Shown here: positions 54,415 through 62,779 of the stretch, piece by piece | Layout of the letters: each line of letters starts with the position of its first letter | Position numbering within the stretch: the first letter of the stretch is position 1 | Source: Rhodoferax sp. GW822-FHT02A01 | Lineage (GTDB): Bacteria; Pseudomonadota; Gammaproteobacteria; Burkholderiales; Burkholderiaceae_C | Length of the DNA stretch: 64,000 nucleotides | Direction: 5' to 3' | NCBI RefSeq assembly: GCF_038784515.1 | Contig: NZ_CP152376.1 | Span: 3,224,001-3,288,000, forward strand | Notes under the pieces: model-generated | The model's input: only the letters and a program-made list of their open reading frames with translations | What the model was told of the DNA's origin: nothing | The model's database searches: none | Position numbers and translations under genes: made by a program

Positions 54415-57400
54415 ATGGTGCACCCAATCCGTGACAATTCCAATGAGGCTCCAGAGGCAAACCCGGCTGCGCGGCAGCGGGTGGTCAAGATTCGCCGCGA
54501 TTACAACAACTGGGTAGCCAGCGAGACCATGGAAGACTACGCGTTGCGCTTCACGCCGCAGCGTTTTCGCCGGTGGTCCGAGTGGCGGGTGGCCAACACG
54601 GCCTTTGGCGCAGCCTCCTTCCTGGTGCTGGAGGCGGTGGGCGCGACTCTGCTGGTGCAATACGGCTTTGTGAACGCGTTCTGGGCGATTCTGGTCACCG
54701 GGCTGGTGATCTTTCTGGCCGGGCTGCCCATCAGCGTGTATGCCGCACGCTACGGCGTGGACATGGACCTGCTCACGCGCGGCGCCGGGTTTGGCTACAT
54801 CGGCTCCACCATCACCTCGCTGATCTACGCGTCCTTTACCTTCATCTTCTTTGCGCTGGAAGCTGCCGTCATGGCCTATGCGCTGGAGCTGGCGCTGGAC
54901 ATTCCACCCACCTGGGGCTACCTGATTTGCGCGCTGATAGTGATACCGCTGGTGACGCATGGCGTCTCTACCATCAGCCGCCTGCAGCTGTGGACCCAGC
55001 CGATCTGGCTGCTGATGCTGCTCGTACCGTTCTGCTATGTTTTGGTGCGCGACCCCACGGCCTTCAAAGGTATTACGCACTACGGCGGTGATGTTGGCAA
55101 AGGTGGAGTCTTTGATGTGCACCTGTTTGGCGCAGCACTCACGGTGGGCATTGCGCTGATTACCCAGATGGGGGAGCAGGCCGACTACCTGCGCTTCATG
55201 CCACAGCAGACCAGTGCCAACCGCAAGCGCTGGTGGCTGGCGGTGCTGGTGGGCGGGCCGGGCTGGGTCATCCTGGGTGTGGTCAAGATGCTGGGCGGCG
55301 CCTTTCTGGCGTATCTGGCCATCACCCATGCAGTGCCGACCGACCGTGCGGTGGACCCCAACCAGATGTACCTGGCGGCCTACGAGTACGTGTTTCCCAC
55401 CCTGGGCTGGGCGGTGGCGGCCACGGCCCTGTTTGTGGTGCTGTCGCAGCTCAAGATCAACGTCACCAACGCCTATGCCGGGTCGCTGGCGTGGAGCAAC
55501 TTCTTCTCGCGCCTGACGCACAGCCACCCGGGGCGGGTGGTGTGGGTGGTGTTCAACAGCCTGATCGCCTTCATGCTGATGGAGATGGACGTGTTCCAGG
55601 CGCTGGGCGATGTGCTGGGCCTGTATTCCAACATTGCCATCGCCTGGATCATGGCCGTGGTGGCCGATCTGGTCATCAACAAACCGCTGGGCCTGTCGCC
55701 CAAGGGCATCGAGTTCAAGCGTGCGCATCTGTACGACATCAACCCGGTGGGTGTGGGTGCGATGGCGCTGGCATCCCTCCTGTCGATTGCCGCCTACCTG
55801 GGCATGTTCGGGCCCACGGCGCAGGCGTTCTCGGCGGTGGTAGCGCTGGTGACCGCCATGGTGGCCTCGCCACTGCTGGCGCTGTATACCAAAGGGCGGT
55901 ACTACATCGCAAGAGAGAGTGGAGCCCCCACGCTCTCCGCTACGCGTGAGTCGCTGCCCCCCGAGGGGGCTAACCCGCCTTGGGGCGGCCCGGCGGCGGG
56001 TTGGTCTGCCCATTCGCCCATGCGCTGCGTCATCTGCGAACGTACCTACGAGGGGCCGGACATGGCGCATTGCCCGGCCTACCAGGGACCGATCTGCTCC
56101 CTGTGCTGCACGCTGGATGCGCGCTGTGGCGACGTCTGCAAGCCGCACGCCAGCCTGGCGGTGCAGTGGTCGGGCGCTTTGCGCTGGCTGCTGCCGCGCG
56201 CCACCTGGCCCTATCTGGACACGGGCCTGAGCCATTTTGTGCTGCTGATGGGTGTGATCGTGCCGCTGCTGATCACTGTGTTTGCCATGTTCTACCGGCA
56301 GGAGCTGGCTGCGTTTGCCGATATGGCTGAGAGCCAGGAGGCGCTACGTGCCGCGCTGCAGTCGGGTTTCTCCAAAGCTTTTGCCGCATTGCTATTGCTC
56401 TCGGGCATCGTGGCCTGGTGGCTGGTGCTGGCGCACAAGAGCCGCCAGGTGGCGCAGGAGGAGTCCAACCGCCAGACCCATCTGCTCATGCGTGAGATCG
56501 AGTTGCACCGCCAAACCGACAAGGCCTTGCAGGACGCCAAGGCAATTGCCGAAAAGGCCAAGCAACTGGCCGAGCAGGCCAATGCGGCCAAGAGCCGCTA
56601 CATCAGCGCCATCAGCCACGAGCTGCGCACGCCGCTCAACAGCATCCTGGGCTATGCCCAGCTCATGGGGCAGGACGAAGGCATACCGCCGCACCGCAAG
56701 CAGGCGGTGAGCGTGATCCTGCGCGGCGGCGAGCATCTGCTCTCGCTCATGGAAGGCACACTGGAGATGGCGCAGATCGAATCCGGCAAGGTGGTGCTGT
56801 CGCTCAAACCCGTGCAGTTCGAAGCAGCCATGGCCGACATTGCCAACATGTTCGAGCTGCAGGCTGCGGACAAGGGGCTGTCCTTCCGCTACGTGGTGCA
56901 GGGCAGTCTGCCGGCCTGGGTCAAGGCGGACGACAAGCGCCTGCGCCAGATCTGCTTCAACCTGCTGGGCAATGCCATCAAGTTCACCCAGCAGGGCGGT
57001 GTGACGCTGCAGGTGCGCTATGCCCGCGAGATGGCCCACATCGAAATCCACGACACCGGGCCGGGCATGACACCTGAAGAGATCGAGCGCGTCTACGAAC
57101 CCTTTGTGCGCGGTGACAGTGCGGCCAACGCGGCTGCCGCGGGCTCCGGCCTGGGCCTGACCATTGCCAAGATGCTGACCGATCTGATGGGCGGCGAGAT
57201 GCAGGTGCACAGCGTGCCCGGTGAGGGCTCGGTGTTCTCGGTGCGCTTGTTCCTGCCGCAGCTGCATCTGGCGCCCGAAGGGGTGCAGCAGATGGAGGAG
57301 CATCGCCAGCAGCGCGCCAGTCGCAACGGTTATCTGGGCCCGCGGCGCAAGATTCTGGTGGTGGACAACGAAGAGGCAGACCGCGACCTGCTGCTGCATG

Positions 57401-57984
57401 TGCTGGAGCCGCTGGGCTTTGAATTGCGCCAAGCTGCCAGTGGCCATGATTGCCTGGACCTGCTGGCCGCCGGGCTGAATCCGGATGTGATCCTGCTGGA
57501 CCTGGCCATGCCGGGCATTGATGGCTGGGAAACCCTGCGCCGCATCCGCGCCCTGGGGGAGCCGCAACCGGCGGTGGCCATCGTCTCCGCCAATGCGTTT
57601 GACCGCGCGCTGGACCATGGCCTGGGCATTGCGACCGAAGACTTCATCGTCAAGCCGGTGCGACACAGCGAACTGCTGGACTGGCTGGAGCGGCGCCTGC
57701 AGCTCACCTGGGTCAGCACGCCGGTAGCAGCACTGCCGCCTGTGCCAGCGCGCCCGGTGCGCCCGGCAACCCTGGTGCAGCCACCGCGCGAAGAGTTGCT
57801 GGCGTTGCAGGCTTTGGTGCAGCTGGGATACTTCCGCGGTATCACCAACAAGCTCAATGCCCTGGCGCAGGCCTACCCCGAATGCCAACCCATGACCTCC
57901 ATGCTGGAAGCGATGGCGCGCCAGTACCAGTTCGATGCCATGCTCAGCCAATTGAAGAAAGCGCTGGATGAACCCGTCCATTGA
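54415..57984 (+). CDS. NCS1-type permease fused to a hybrid histidine kinase
   Basis: A 1189-residue fusion. Residues 1-495 are an NCS1 (purine/cytosine/allantoin-type) permease with about 12 helices, starting RRWSEWRVANTAFGAASFLV, with GYIGSTITSLIYASFTFIFF and YLRFMPQQTSANRKRWW. Residues 503-530 are a Pro/Gly/Ser linker probably derived from a repeat. Residues 533-580 form a Cys-rich metal-binding-type region (CVICERTYEG, CSLCCTLDARCGDVC). Two further membrane helices follow, then HisKA (His735 in ISHELRTPLN), HATPase_c (NLLGNAIKF, GSGLGLTIAK) and a receiver domain with Asp1029. It overlaps the next regulator gene by 17 bases. A transporter-like sensor of urea- or purine-related compounds is inferred. 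Confidence 0.9.
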   Translation: MVHPIRDNSNEAPEANPAARQRVVKIRRDYNNWVASETMEDYALRFTPQRFRRWSEWRVANTAFGAASFLVLEAVGATLLVQYGFVNAFWAILVTGLVIFLAGLPISVYAARYGVDMDLLTRGAGFGYIGSTITSLIYASFTFIFFALEAAVMAYALELALDIPPTWGYLICALIVIPLVTHGVSTISRLQLWTQPIWLLMLLVPFCYVLVRDPTAFKGITHYGGDVGKGGVFDVHLFGAALTVGIALITQMGEQADYLRFMPQQTSANRKRWWLAVLVGGPGWVILGVVKMLGGAFLAYLAITHAVPTDRAVDPNQMYLAAYEYVFPTLGWAVAATALFVVLSQLKINVTNAYAGSLAWSNFFSRLTHSHPGRVVWVVFNSLIAFMLMEMDVFQALGDVLGLYSNIAIAWIMAVVADLVINKPLGLSPKGIEFKRAHLYDINPVGVGAMALASLLSIAAYLGMFGPTAQAFSAVVALVTAMVASPLLALYTKGRYYIARESGAPTLSATRESLPPEGANPPWGGPAAGWSAHSPMRCVICERTYEGPDMAHCPAYQGPICSLCCTLDARCGDVCKPHASLAVQWSGALRWLLPRATWPYLDTGLSHFVLLMGVIVPLLITVFAMFYRQELAAFADMAESQEALRAALQSGFSKAFAALLLLSGIVAWWLVLAHKSRQVAQEESNRQTHLLMREIELHRQTDKALQDAKAIAEKAKQLAEQANAAKSRYISAISHELRTPLNSILGYAQLMGQDEGIPPHRKQAVSVILRGGEHLLSLMEGTLEMAQIESGKVVLSLKPVQFEAAMADIANMFELQAADKGLSFRYVVQGSLPAWVKADDKRLRQICFNLLGNAIKFTQQGGVTLQVRYAREMAHIEIHDTGPGMTPEEIERVYEPFVRGDSAANAAAAGSGLGLTIAKMLTDLMGGEMQVHSVPGEGSVFSVRLFLPQLHLAPEGVQQMEEHRQQRASRNGYLGPRRKILVVDNEEADRDLLLHVLEPLGFELRQAASGHDCLDLLAAGLNPDVILLDLAMPGIDGWETLRRIRALGEPQPAVAIVSANAFDRALDHGLGIATEDFIVKPVRHSELLDWLERRLQLTWVSTPVAALPPVPARPVRPATLVQPPREELLALQALVQLGYFRGITNKLNALAQAYPECQPMTSMLEAMARQYQFDAMLSQLKKALDEPVH
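55923..55999. repeat. In-frame repeat element in the kinase linker
   Basis: A 77-base GC-rich block with dyads (GCCCCC/GGGGGC and CCGCC/GGCGG) resembles short palindromic repeats I recall as common between Comamonadaceae genes. It lies in frame between the permease and Cys-rich parts and codes for residues 503-529. No second copy is seen in this window, so the family assignment is from memory, not from alignment. Confidence 0.55.
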
Positions 57985-58945
57985 TATTGCCAGCACGCTG
58001 GATCGCGGCAACAGCGACGTGGTGCTGATTGTGGATGACGTGCCCGACAACCTGTCGGTGCTGCATGACGCCCTGGATGAGTCCGGCTACACCGTGCTGA
58101 TTGCCACCAGCGGCGAGGCGGCCTTGCAGCGCGCGCTGCATGCGCTGCCCGATGTGGTGCTGCTGGACGCCATGATGCCCGGCATGGACGGCTTCGAAGT
58201 GGCCAAACGCCTGAAGGCACAAGCTGAGACAGCCCATATCCCCATCATCTTCATGACCGGCCTGACCGAGACCGAGCACTTGGTGGCGGCGCTGGACTCC
58301 GGCGCGGTGGACTACGTCACCAAACCGATCAAGCCCAAGGAGGTGCTGGCACGCATGACGGTGCATCTGGCCGGTGCGCGCGAACGCAGACAGGCCCGCA
58401 GCGCACTGGATGCCTTTGGCTACGCCACCATCACGGTGCGCGCCTCGGATGGCGCCTTGCTCTGGCAAACGCCTTTGGCGCGTGAGCTGTTGCAGCGCTA
58501 TTGCCCCACCCAGGCACCCCAGGCGCCCGAGCCGGTGGTGGAGTGGCTGCGCCAATGCATCGCAAGGCTGGACCAGCCGGGCGAGCCGCCGCGCCTGACG
58601 CTGGAGCAGGGCACGCGGCGCCTGGGCTTTCGGCTGCACCAGCAGATTGGCGATGTGGATGCACAGGGCGACTGGTTGATCGTGATGCGTGAAGTGTCCG
58701 ACACGGCGGTGATTGAAGCCTTGGCGCTGAGCTTCAAGCTCACGCCCAAGGAGGCCGAGGTGCTGTACTGGGTGGTCAAGGGCAAGACCAACAAGGACAT
58801 AGGCGACATTCTGGGCAGCAGCCCGATGACGGTGAAAAAGCACCTGGAGCGGGTGTTTGTTAAGCTCGGCGTGGAGACCCGCACCGCAGCAGCCGGTATG
58901 GCCATGGGGCGCATACGCCTGCTGCAACCCCAGTTTGAAATCTGA
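57968..58945 (+). CDS. LuxR-type response regulator with PAS-like middle
   Basis: A 325-residue regulator. The receiver domain (about 15-135) has phosphoacceptor Asp in [13 protein letters not shown] and Lys in DYVTKPI. A PAS-like middle (about 150-255) is followed by a LuxR helix-turn-helix ([40 protein letters not shown]). It overlaps the kinase gene by 17 bases, so it is the expected phosphorylation partner. Its targets are likely nearby ure/urt genes, by context only. Confidence 0.92.
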   Translation: MNPSIDIASTLDRGNSDVVLIVDDVPDNLSVLHDALDESGYTVLIATSGEAALQRALHALPDVVLLDAMMPGMDGFEVAKRLKAQAETAHIPIIFMTGLTETEHLVAALDSGAVDYVTKPIKPKEVLARMTVHLAGARERRQARSALDAFGYATITVRASDGALLWQTPLARELLQRYCPTQAPQAPEPVVEWLRQCIARLDQPGEPPRLTLEQGTRRLGFRLHQQIGDVDAQGDWLIVMREVSDTAVIEALALSFKLTPKEAEVLYWVVKGKTNKDIGDILGSSPMTVKKHLERVFVKLGVETRTAAAGMAMGRIRLLQPQFEI

Positions 58946-58956
58946 ACCCGCCCACC

Positions 58957-59223
58957 ATGTCCGACACCCCGCAAGCGCCCGCACCAGCGCCCCAGGCTCA
59001 GCCCCACAACCCGCTGCACGGCAAGACGCTGGAATTCATCGTCAAGGCGCTGGTGGAGTGCTACGGCTGGGAAGGGCTGGCGGAACGCATTCCGGTGCGC
59101 TGCTTCAGCTTTGAACCCAGCGTACCGTCCAGCCTCAAGTTCTTGCGCAAGACCCCCTGGGCCCGCGACAAGGTGGAAGGGCTTTACCTCTTCATGCTGC
59201 GGGAGCAGAAGCGCCGGTCCTGA
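58957..59223 (+). CDS. VF530-family DNA-binding protein
   Basis: An 88-residue protein with a Pro/Ala-rich start and the VF530 (DUF2132) signature: [54 protein letters not shown]. The ATG is 11 bases after the response-regulator stop, so it may belong to the same operon. The link to urea sensing is unclear. Confidence 0.9.
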   Translation: MSDTPQAPAPAPQAQPHNPLHGKTLEFIVKALVECYGWEGLAERIPVRCFSFEPSVPSSLKFLRKTPWARDKVEGLYLFMLREQKRRS

Positions 59224-59250
59224 GCGCAGCTGCAGCGTGCGCGTCGACGC

Positions 59251-59491
59251 CACTGGGGCAGATGGTTCCGCGAATGTCCTCCGCCCTGCGGGCTCCTCCT
59301 TTATTTCGCTGCACCATCCGCCCCAGTGTCATCGGCCACCAGCACTGTTGGCGCGCAATGACTGAATTTCCTTCGCTTGGAAACGATGTTGGATGACTCA
59401 GGGCGGTGCGGCATTCAGTGCAGTGAGGTAAAGGAGGAGCCCGCAGGGCGGGGGACACGAACGGAACTGAGTGCCGTGGCGCCCTGAGTCC
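59251..59491. repeat. Nested palindromic repeat between convergent genes
   Basis: Two long hairpins face each other. Hairpin 1 has arms 59251-59265 and 59314-59328 (14 of 15 match). Hairpin 2 has arms 59395-59420 and 59467-59491. A core of hairpin 1 (59276-59314) is repeated inverted in hairpin 2 (59419-59457), matching at 35 of 39 positions. It fills the gap between the VF530 gene and the convergent chemoreceptor, with no coding sense. Confidence 0.75.
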
Positions 59492-59553
59492 CGAAGTGCA
59501 TGCAGGGTAGGTTTGCCAAACTCTTCCGTCATCTTTGACGGAAAGACCCGCAG

Positions 59554-61092
59554 TCAAGTTCCGGTCTTGAAGATGCTGACCACGTCTTCCAGTTGAGAAG
59601 CCTGGTCCTGTAGCGATTGGGCAGCCGCAGCCGCCTGTTCCACCAATGCGGCGTTCTGCTGGGTAGCGTGGTTCATTTCGCCGATGGCCTCGTTCACGCG
59701 GGAGATGCCCTCGGTCTGCGTGGTGCTGGCCGCTGCGATATTGCCCATGATGTCGGTCACATGGCGGATGCTCTCCACGATCTCGTTCATGGTGACGCCT
59801 GCTTGATGCACCAGTGCACCTCCGGCATCCACCTTGGAGACGGAGTCGTCGATCAGCGTCTTGATCTCTTTGGCGGCCACGGCGGAGCGCTGTGCCAGGC
59901 TGCGCACTTCGGCTGCCACTACGGCAAAGCCGCGGCCTTGCTCGCCGGCACGGGCGGCCTCCACGGCGGCATTGAGCGCCAGGATGTTGGTCTGGAAGGC
60001 AATGCCGTCGATCACGCTGATGATGTCCACGATCTTGCGTGAGGAATGGTTGATGGACTCCATGGTGTGCACCACTTCCGAGACTACGGTGCCGCCGCGC
60101 ACCGCCACTTCGGATGCCGACTGGGCGAGCTGGTTGGCGCGGCGCGCATCGTCCGCGTTGTGGTTGACCGTTTCCGTCAGCGCCTGCATTGCGATCGAAG
60201 TATTTTCCAGCGTGCCGGCCTGTGTCTCGGTGCGCTGGGACAGGTCCATATTGCCTTTGGCAATGTCGCGTGAGGCGCTGAAGATGGTGTCCGTTCCCTG
60301 ACGGACCTGGCGCACGATGCGAATCAGGCCTTGGTTCATCTCCTGCAGCGCGTGCTGCAGTTCACCCACTTCGTTGGAGGAATCGACGGCAATGTCCTGA
60401 CTCAGGTCACCTGCGGCAATGCCACGTGCCACCACGACACCCCGACTCAAAGGCCGGGTGACAACGCGGTGGATGAATGGGTAGATCAACATCAGCACCG
60501 GAATGCTGGTCACAAAGGCAGCCAGAATGGATTTCCAGCGCTGCTCCACCAGTCCCGCGTTGACCTTGTCGAGCGACACCTTCATGCTGACTGCGCCCAG
60601 CACCGTGCCTTCGGGCACCTGGTGGCAACTGGTGCAATCCTTGCCCAGGGAGTTCTTCATGGCGATCACGGGGCGGATGGCGCGCAGGTACTCGCCCGAC
60701 GCATCACTCTGCACCTCGATGGCTTCCTTGCCGCTTTGCAGCACGGTTGTTTCCTGGCTGTCGGGGGTGGCCTCGTTCTTGGCGTTGCCGGGACCGAACA
60801 ATTTGCTGACGTTTTCACCGCGCAGCACACGCACGTCGCGTATGGAGCCCAGCTGCTTGACCTGATCCAGAAAGACATCGCGCTGAGCCACCGTGCCTGT
60901 CACCATCATGCCGGTCAGGCCGGCCATGGTTGCGTTGTGCATGCTGAGGGAGAAGTCCTGCGCTTGCTCCAGCGCGGCCTGGCGTGACACATAGCCCTGC
61001 CAGACGATGACCCCCGTCCAGACCACCAGCAAGGCAGCAGCAATGGTGGCAAGCAGTTGCATCCAGATTCTGGATCGGGTTGTATGTGTCAT
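59554..61092 (-). CDS. Chemoreceptor with periplasmic CxxCH heme motif
   Basis: A 512-residue chemoreceptor. A membrane helix (about 10-32) is followed by a periplasmic domain containing CTSCH (Cys153, Cys156, His157, a c-type heme attachment site) within KDCTSCHQVPEG, then a second helix near 190-210, HAMP and a signalling domain ([20 protein letters not shown]). A covalent heme could sense redox, oxygen or nitric oxide. ATG at 61092 is chosen over one 12 codons upstream because it gives the normal basic start (MTHTTRSRIW). It lies 260 bases upstream of urtA, divergently. Confidence 0.92.
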   Translation of the reverse strand: MTHTTRSRIWMQLLATIAAALLVVWTGVIVWQGYVSRQAALEQAQDFSLSMHNATMAGLTGMMVTGTVAQRDVFLDQVKQLGSIRDVRVLRGENVSKLFGPGNAKNEATPDSQETTVLQSGKEAIEVQSDASGEYLRAIRPVIAMKNSLGKDCTSCHQVPEGTVLGAVSMKVSLDKVNAGLVEQRWKSILAAFVTSIPVLMLIYPFIHRVVTRPLSRGVVVARGIAAGDLSQDIAVDSSNEVGELQHALQEMNQGLIRIVRQVRQGTDTIFSASRDIAKGNMDLSQRTETQAGTLENTSIAMQALTETVNHNADDARRANQLAQSASEVAVRGGTVVSEVVHTMESINHSSRKIVDIISVIDGIAFQTNILALNAAVEAARAGEQGRGFAVVAAEVRSLAQRSAVAAKEIKTLIDDSVSKVDAGGALVHQAGVTMNEIVESIRHVTDIMGNIAAASTTQTEGISRVNEAIGEMNHATQQNAALVEQAAAAAQSLQDQASQLEDVVSIFKTGT

Positions 61093-61352
61093 AAATAGTA
61101 CGGACTCAAGAGATTCCTCCCAACGCATTGACTTGTTTGGGGCAAGTATCCCACTGTCTCCAGAGGTAAATTGGCAGACATCAAGATGTTACTTGCTCTA
61201 GGTCAAGAACGGTGATTTCTGTCGATGTACGCCACTTAGCGTATTTCCCAAGGAGGCCGGTGTTTTTACAGTTGACCCATCGTTTGGTGTTTTGCTTGCT
61301 GTCACGCAGGCGCCAGACGACCCTTTTGTTTATCAACCCCGGAGCAAACTAC
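61093..61352. promoter_or_regulatory. Divergent chemoreceptor/urtA intergenic region
   Basis: A 260-base segment between divergent starts. GGAG at 61341-61344 is the urtA ribosome-binding site. The region should hold the urtA promoter; a nitrogen-dependent (NtrC/sigma-54) promoter was looked for but no good match was found. Confidence 0.4.
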
Positions 61353-62615
61353 ATGCAACGTCGATTTACCCTGAAGGCACTTACCGCTGCCGTCGCCCTC
61401 ACCACGCTGTCCGCCGTGCCAGCGTTTGCCGCCGACACCATCAAGGTCGGTGTCCTGCACAGCCTCTCAGGCACCATGGCCATCTCGGAAACCGTGTTGA
61501 AAGACACCGTGCTGATGGCGATTGACGAAATCAACGCTAAGGGTGGTGTTCTGGGCAAGAAGCTCGAACCCGTGGTGGTGGACCCTGCCTCCAACTGGCC
61601 CCTGTTTGCTGAAAAGACCAAGCAACTGCTGACGCAAGACAAGGTTGCCGTGATCTTCGGTTGCTGGACTTCCGTGTCGCGCAAGTCGGTGCTGCCCGTG
61701 GTGGAAGAACTCAACGGCCTGCTGTTCTACCCCGTGCAGTATGAAGGTGAAGAGCTGTCCAAGAACGTGTTCTACACCGGTGCCGCTCCCAACCAGCAAG
61801 CCATTCCCGCTGTGGACTACCTGATGAGCAAGGAAGGCGGAGCCGCCAAGCGTTGGGTTCTGCTGGGTACTGACTACGTCTACCCCCGCACCACCAACAA
61901 GATCCTGCGCGCCTACCTGCACAGCAAGGGCGTGAAGGACACCGACATCGACGAGAAGTACACACCCTTCGGTCACTCCGACTACCAGACCATCGTGGCT
62001 GACATCAAGAAGTTCGCTGCCGGTGGCAAGACCGCTGTGGTGTCCACCATCAACGGTGACTCCAACGTGCCTTTCTACAAGGAACTGGGCAATGCCGGCC
62101 TGAAGGCCAAGGACGTTCCAGTCGTTGCCTTCTCCGTGGGTGAAGAAGAGCTGCGCGGCGTGGACACCAAGCCGCTGGTGGGCCACCTGGCTGCATGGAA
62201 CTATTTCATGTCCATCAAGAACCCGACCAATACCGAGTTCATCAAGAAGTGGTCTGACTACGCCAAGGCCAAGGGCATTGCCGGTCACAAGGACAAGCCT
62301 CTGACCAACGACCCGATGGAAGCCACCTACATCGGCATCAACATGTGGAAGCAAGCCGTCGAGAAGGCTGGCACCACCGATGTGGACAAGGTCATTGCCG
62401 CCATGGCTGGTCAGAAGTTCAAGGCGCCCAGCGGCATCGTGTCGGAGATGGACGAAAAGAACCACCACCTGCACAAGTCGGTGTTCATCGGCGAAATCAA
62501 GGCCGATGGCCAGTTCAACGTGGTGTGGAAGACACCGGGCCCTGTGAAGGCCAAGCCATGGTCTCCGTACATCGAAGGCAACGACAAGAAGCCTGACGAA
62601 CCTGTGGCGAAGTAA
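61353..62615 (+). CDS. urtA: Urea ABC transporter substrate-binding protein UrtA
   Basis: A 420-residue periplasmic protein with a twin-Arg-like/Sec signal (MQRRFTLKALTAAVALTTLS, cleavage after AFA) and the UrtA signature: GVLHSLSGTMAISETVLKDT, FGCWTSVSRKSVLPV, FYPVQYEGEE, DYVYPRTTNKILRAYL. It binds urea for the urt ABC transporter. ATG at 61353 follows GGAG; the open frame to 61212 has no signal-like start. urtB follows after 164 bases. Confidence 0.97.
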   Translation: MQRRFTLKALTAAVALTTLSAVPAFAADTIKVGVLHSLSGTMAISETVLKDTVLMAIDEINAKGGVLGKKLEPVVVDPASNWPLFAEKTKQLLTQDKVAVIFGCWTSVSRKSVLPVVEELNGLLFYPVQYEGEELSKNVFYTGAAPNQQAIPAVDYLMSKEGGAAKRWVLLGTDYVYPRTTNKILRAYLHSKGVKDTDIDEKYTPFGHSDYQTIVADIKKFAAGGKTAVVSTINGDSNVPFYKELGNAGLKAKDVPVVAFSVGEEELRGVDTKPLVGHLAAWNYFMSIKNPTNTEFIKKWSDYAKAKGIAGHKDKPLTNDPMEATYIGINMWKQAVEKAGTTDVDKVIAAMAGQKFKAPSGIVSEMDEKNHHLHKSVFIGEIKADGQFNVVWKTPGPVKAKPWSPYIEGNDKKPDEPVAK

Positions 62616-62656
62616 GAAGCTACTGCGCGGGCCGATCTGGACCCCTGCAGTGCTCA

Positions 62657-62737
62657 CCGTACGCAAGTACGGTTGCGCGCTTCAGGGCCCACCTCGGCCC
62701 GCTCGCTACGCTTCTTCCAGTCGCCACTACAGGTGGG
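62657..62737. repeat. Hairpin-rich insert between urtA and urtB
   Basis: CCGTAC/GTACGG with a GCAA loop (62657-62672, a GNRA-type tetraloop) is followed by CCCACCT (62688-62694) pairing with AGGTGGG (62731-62737). No T-run follows. The stretch looks like a host repeat element or an RNA processing/attenuation site within the urt operon. Confidence 0.5.
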
Positions 62738-62779
62738 GCTGGCATTGGTTGGCTCTTACAGATAACAAATACATAACCC

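Noticed and set aside
61467..62666. A 399-codon frame antisense to urtA
   Set aside because: The sense strand encodes a complete UrtA with signal peptide and family motifs; the antisense product has no recognisable feature.
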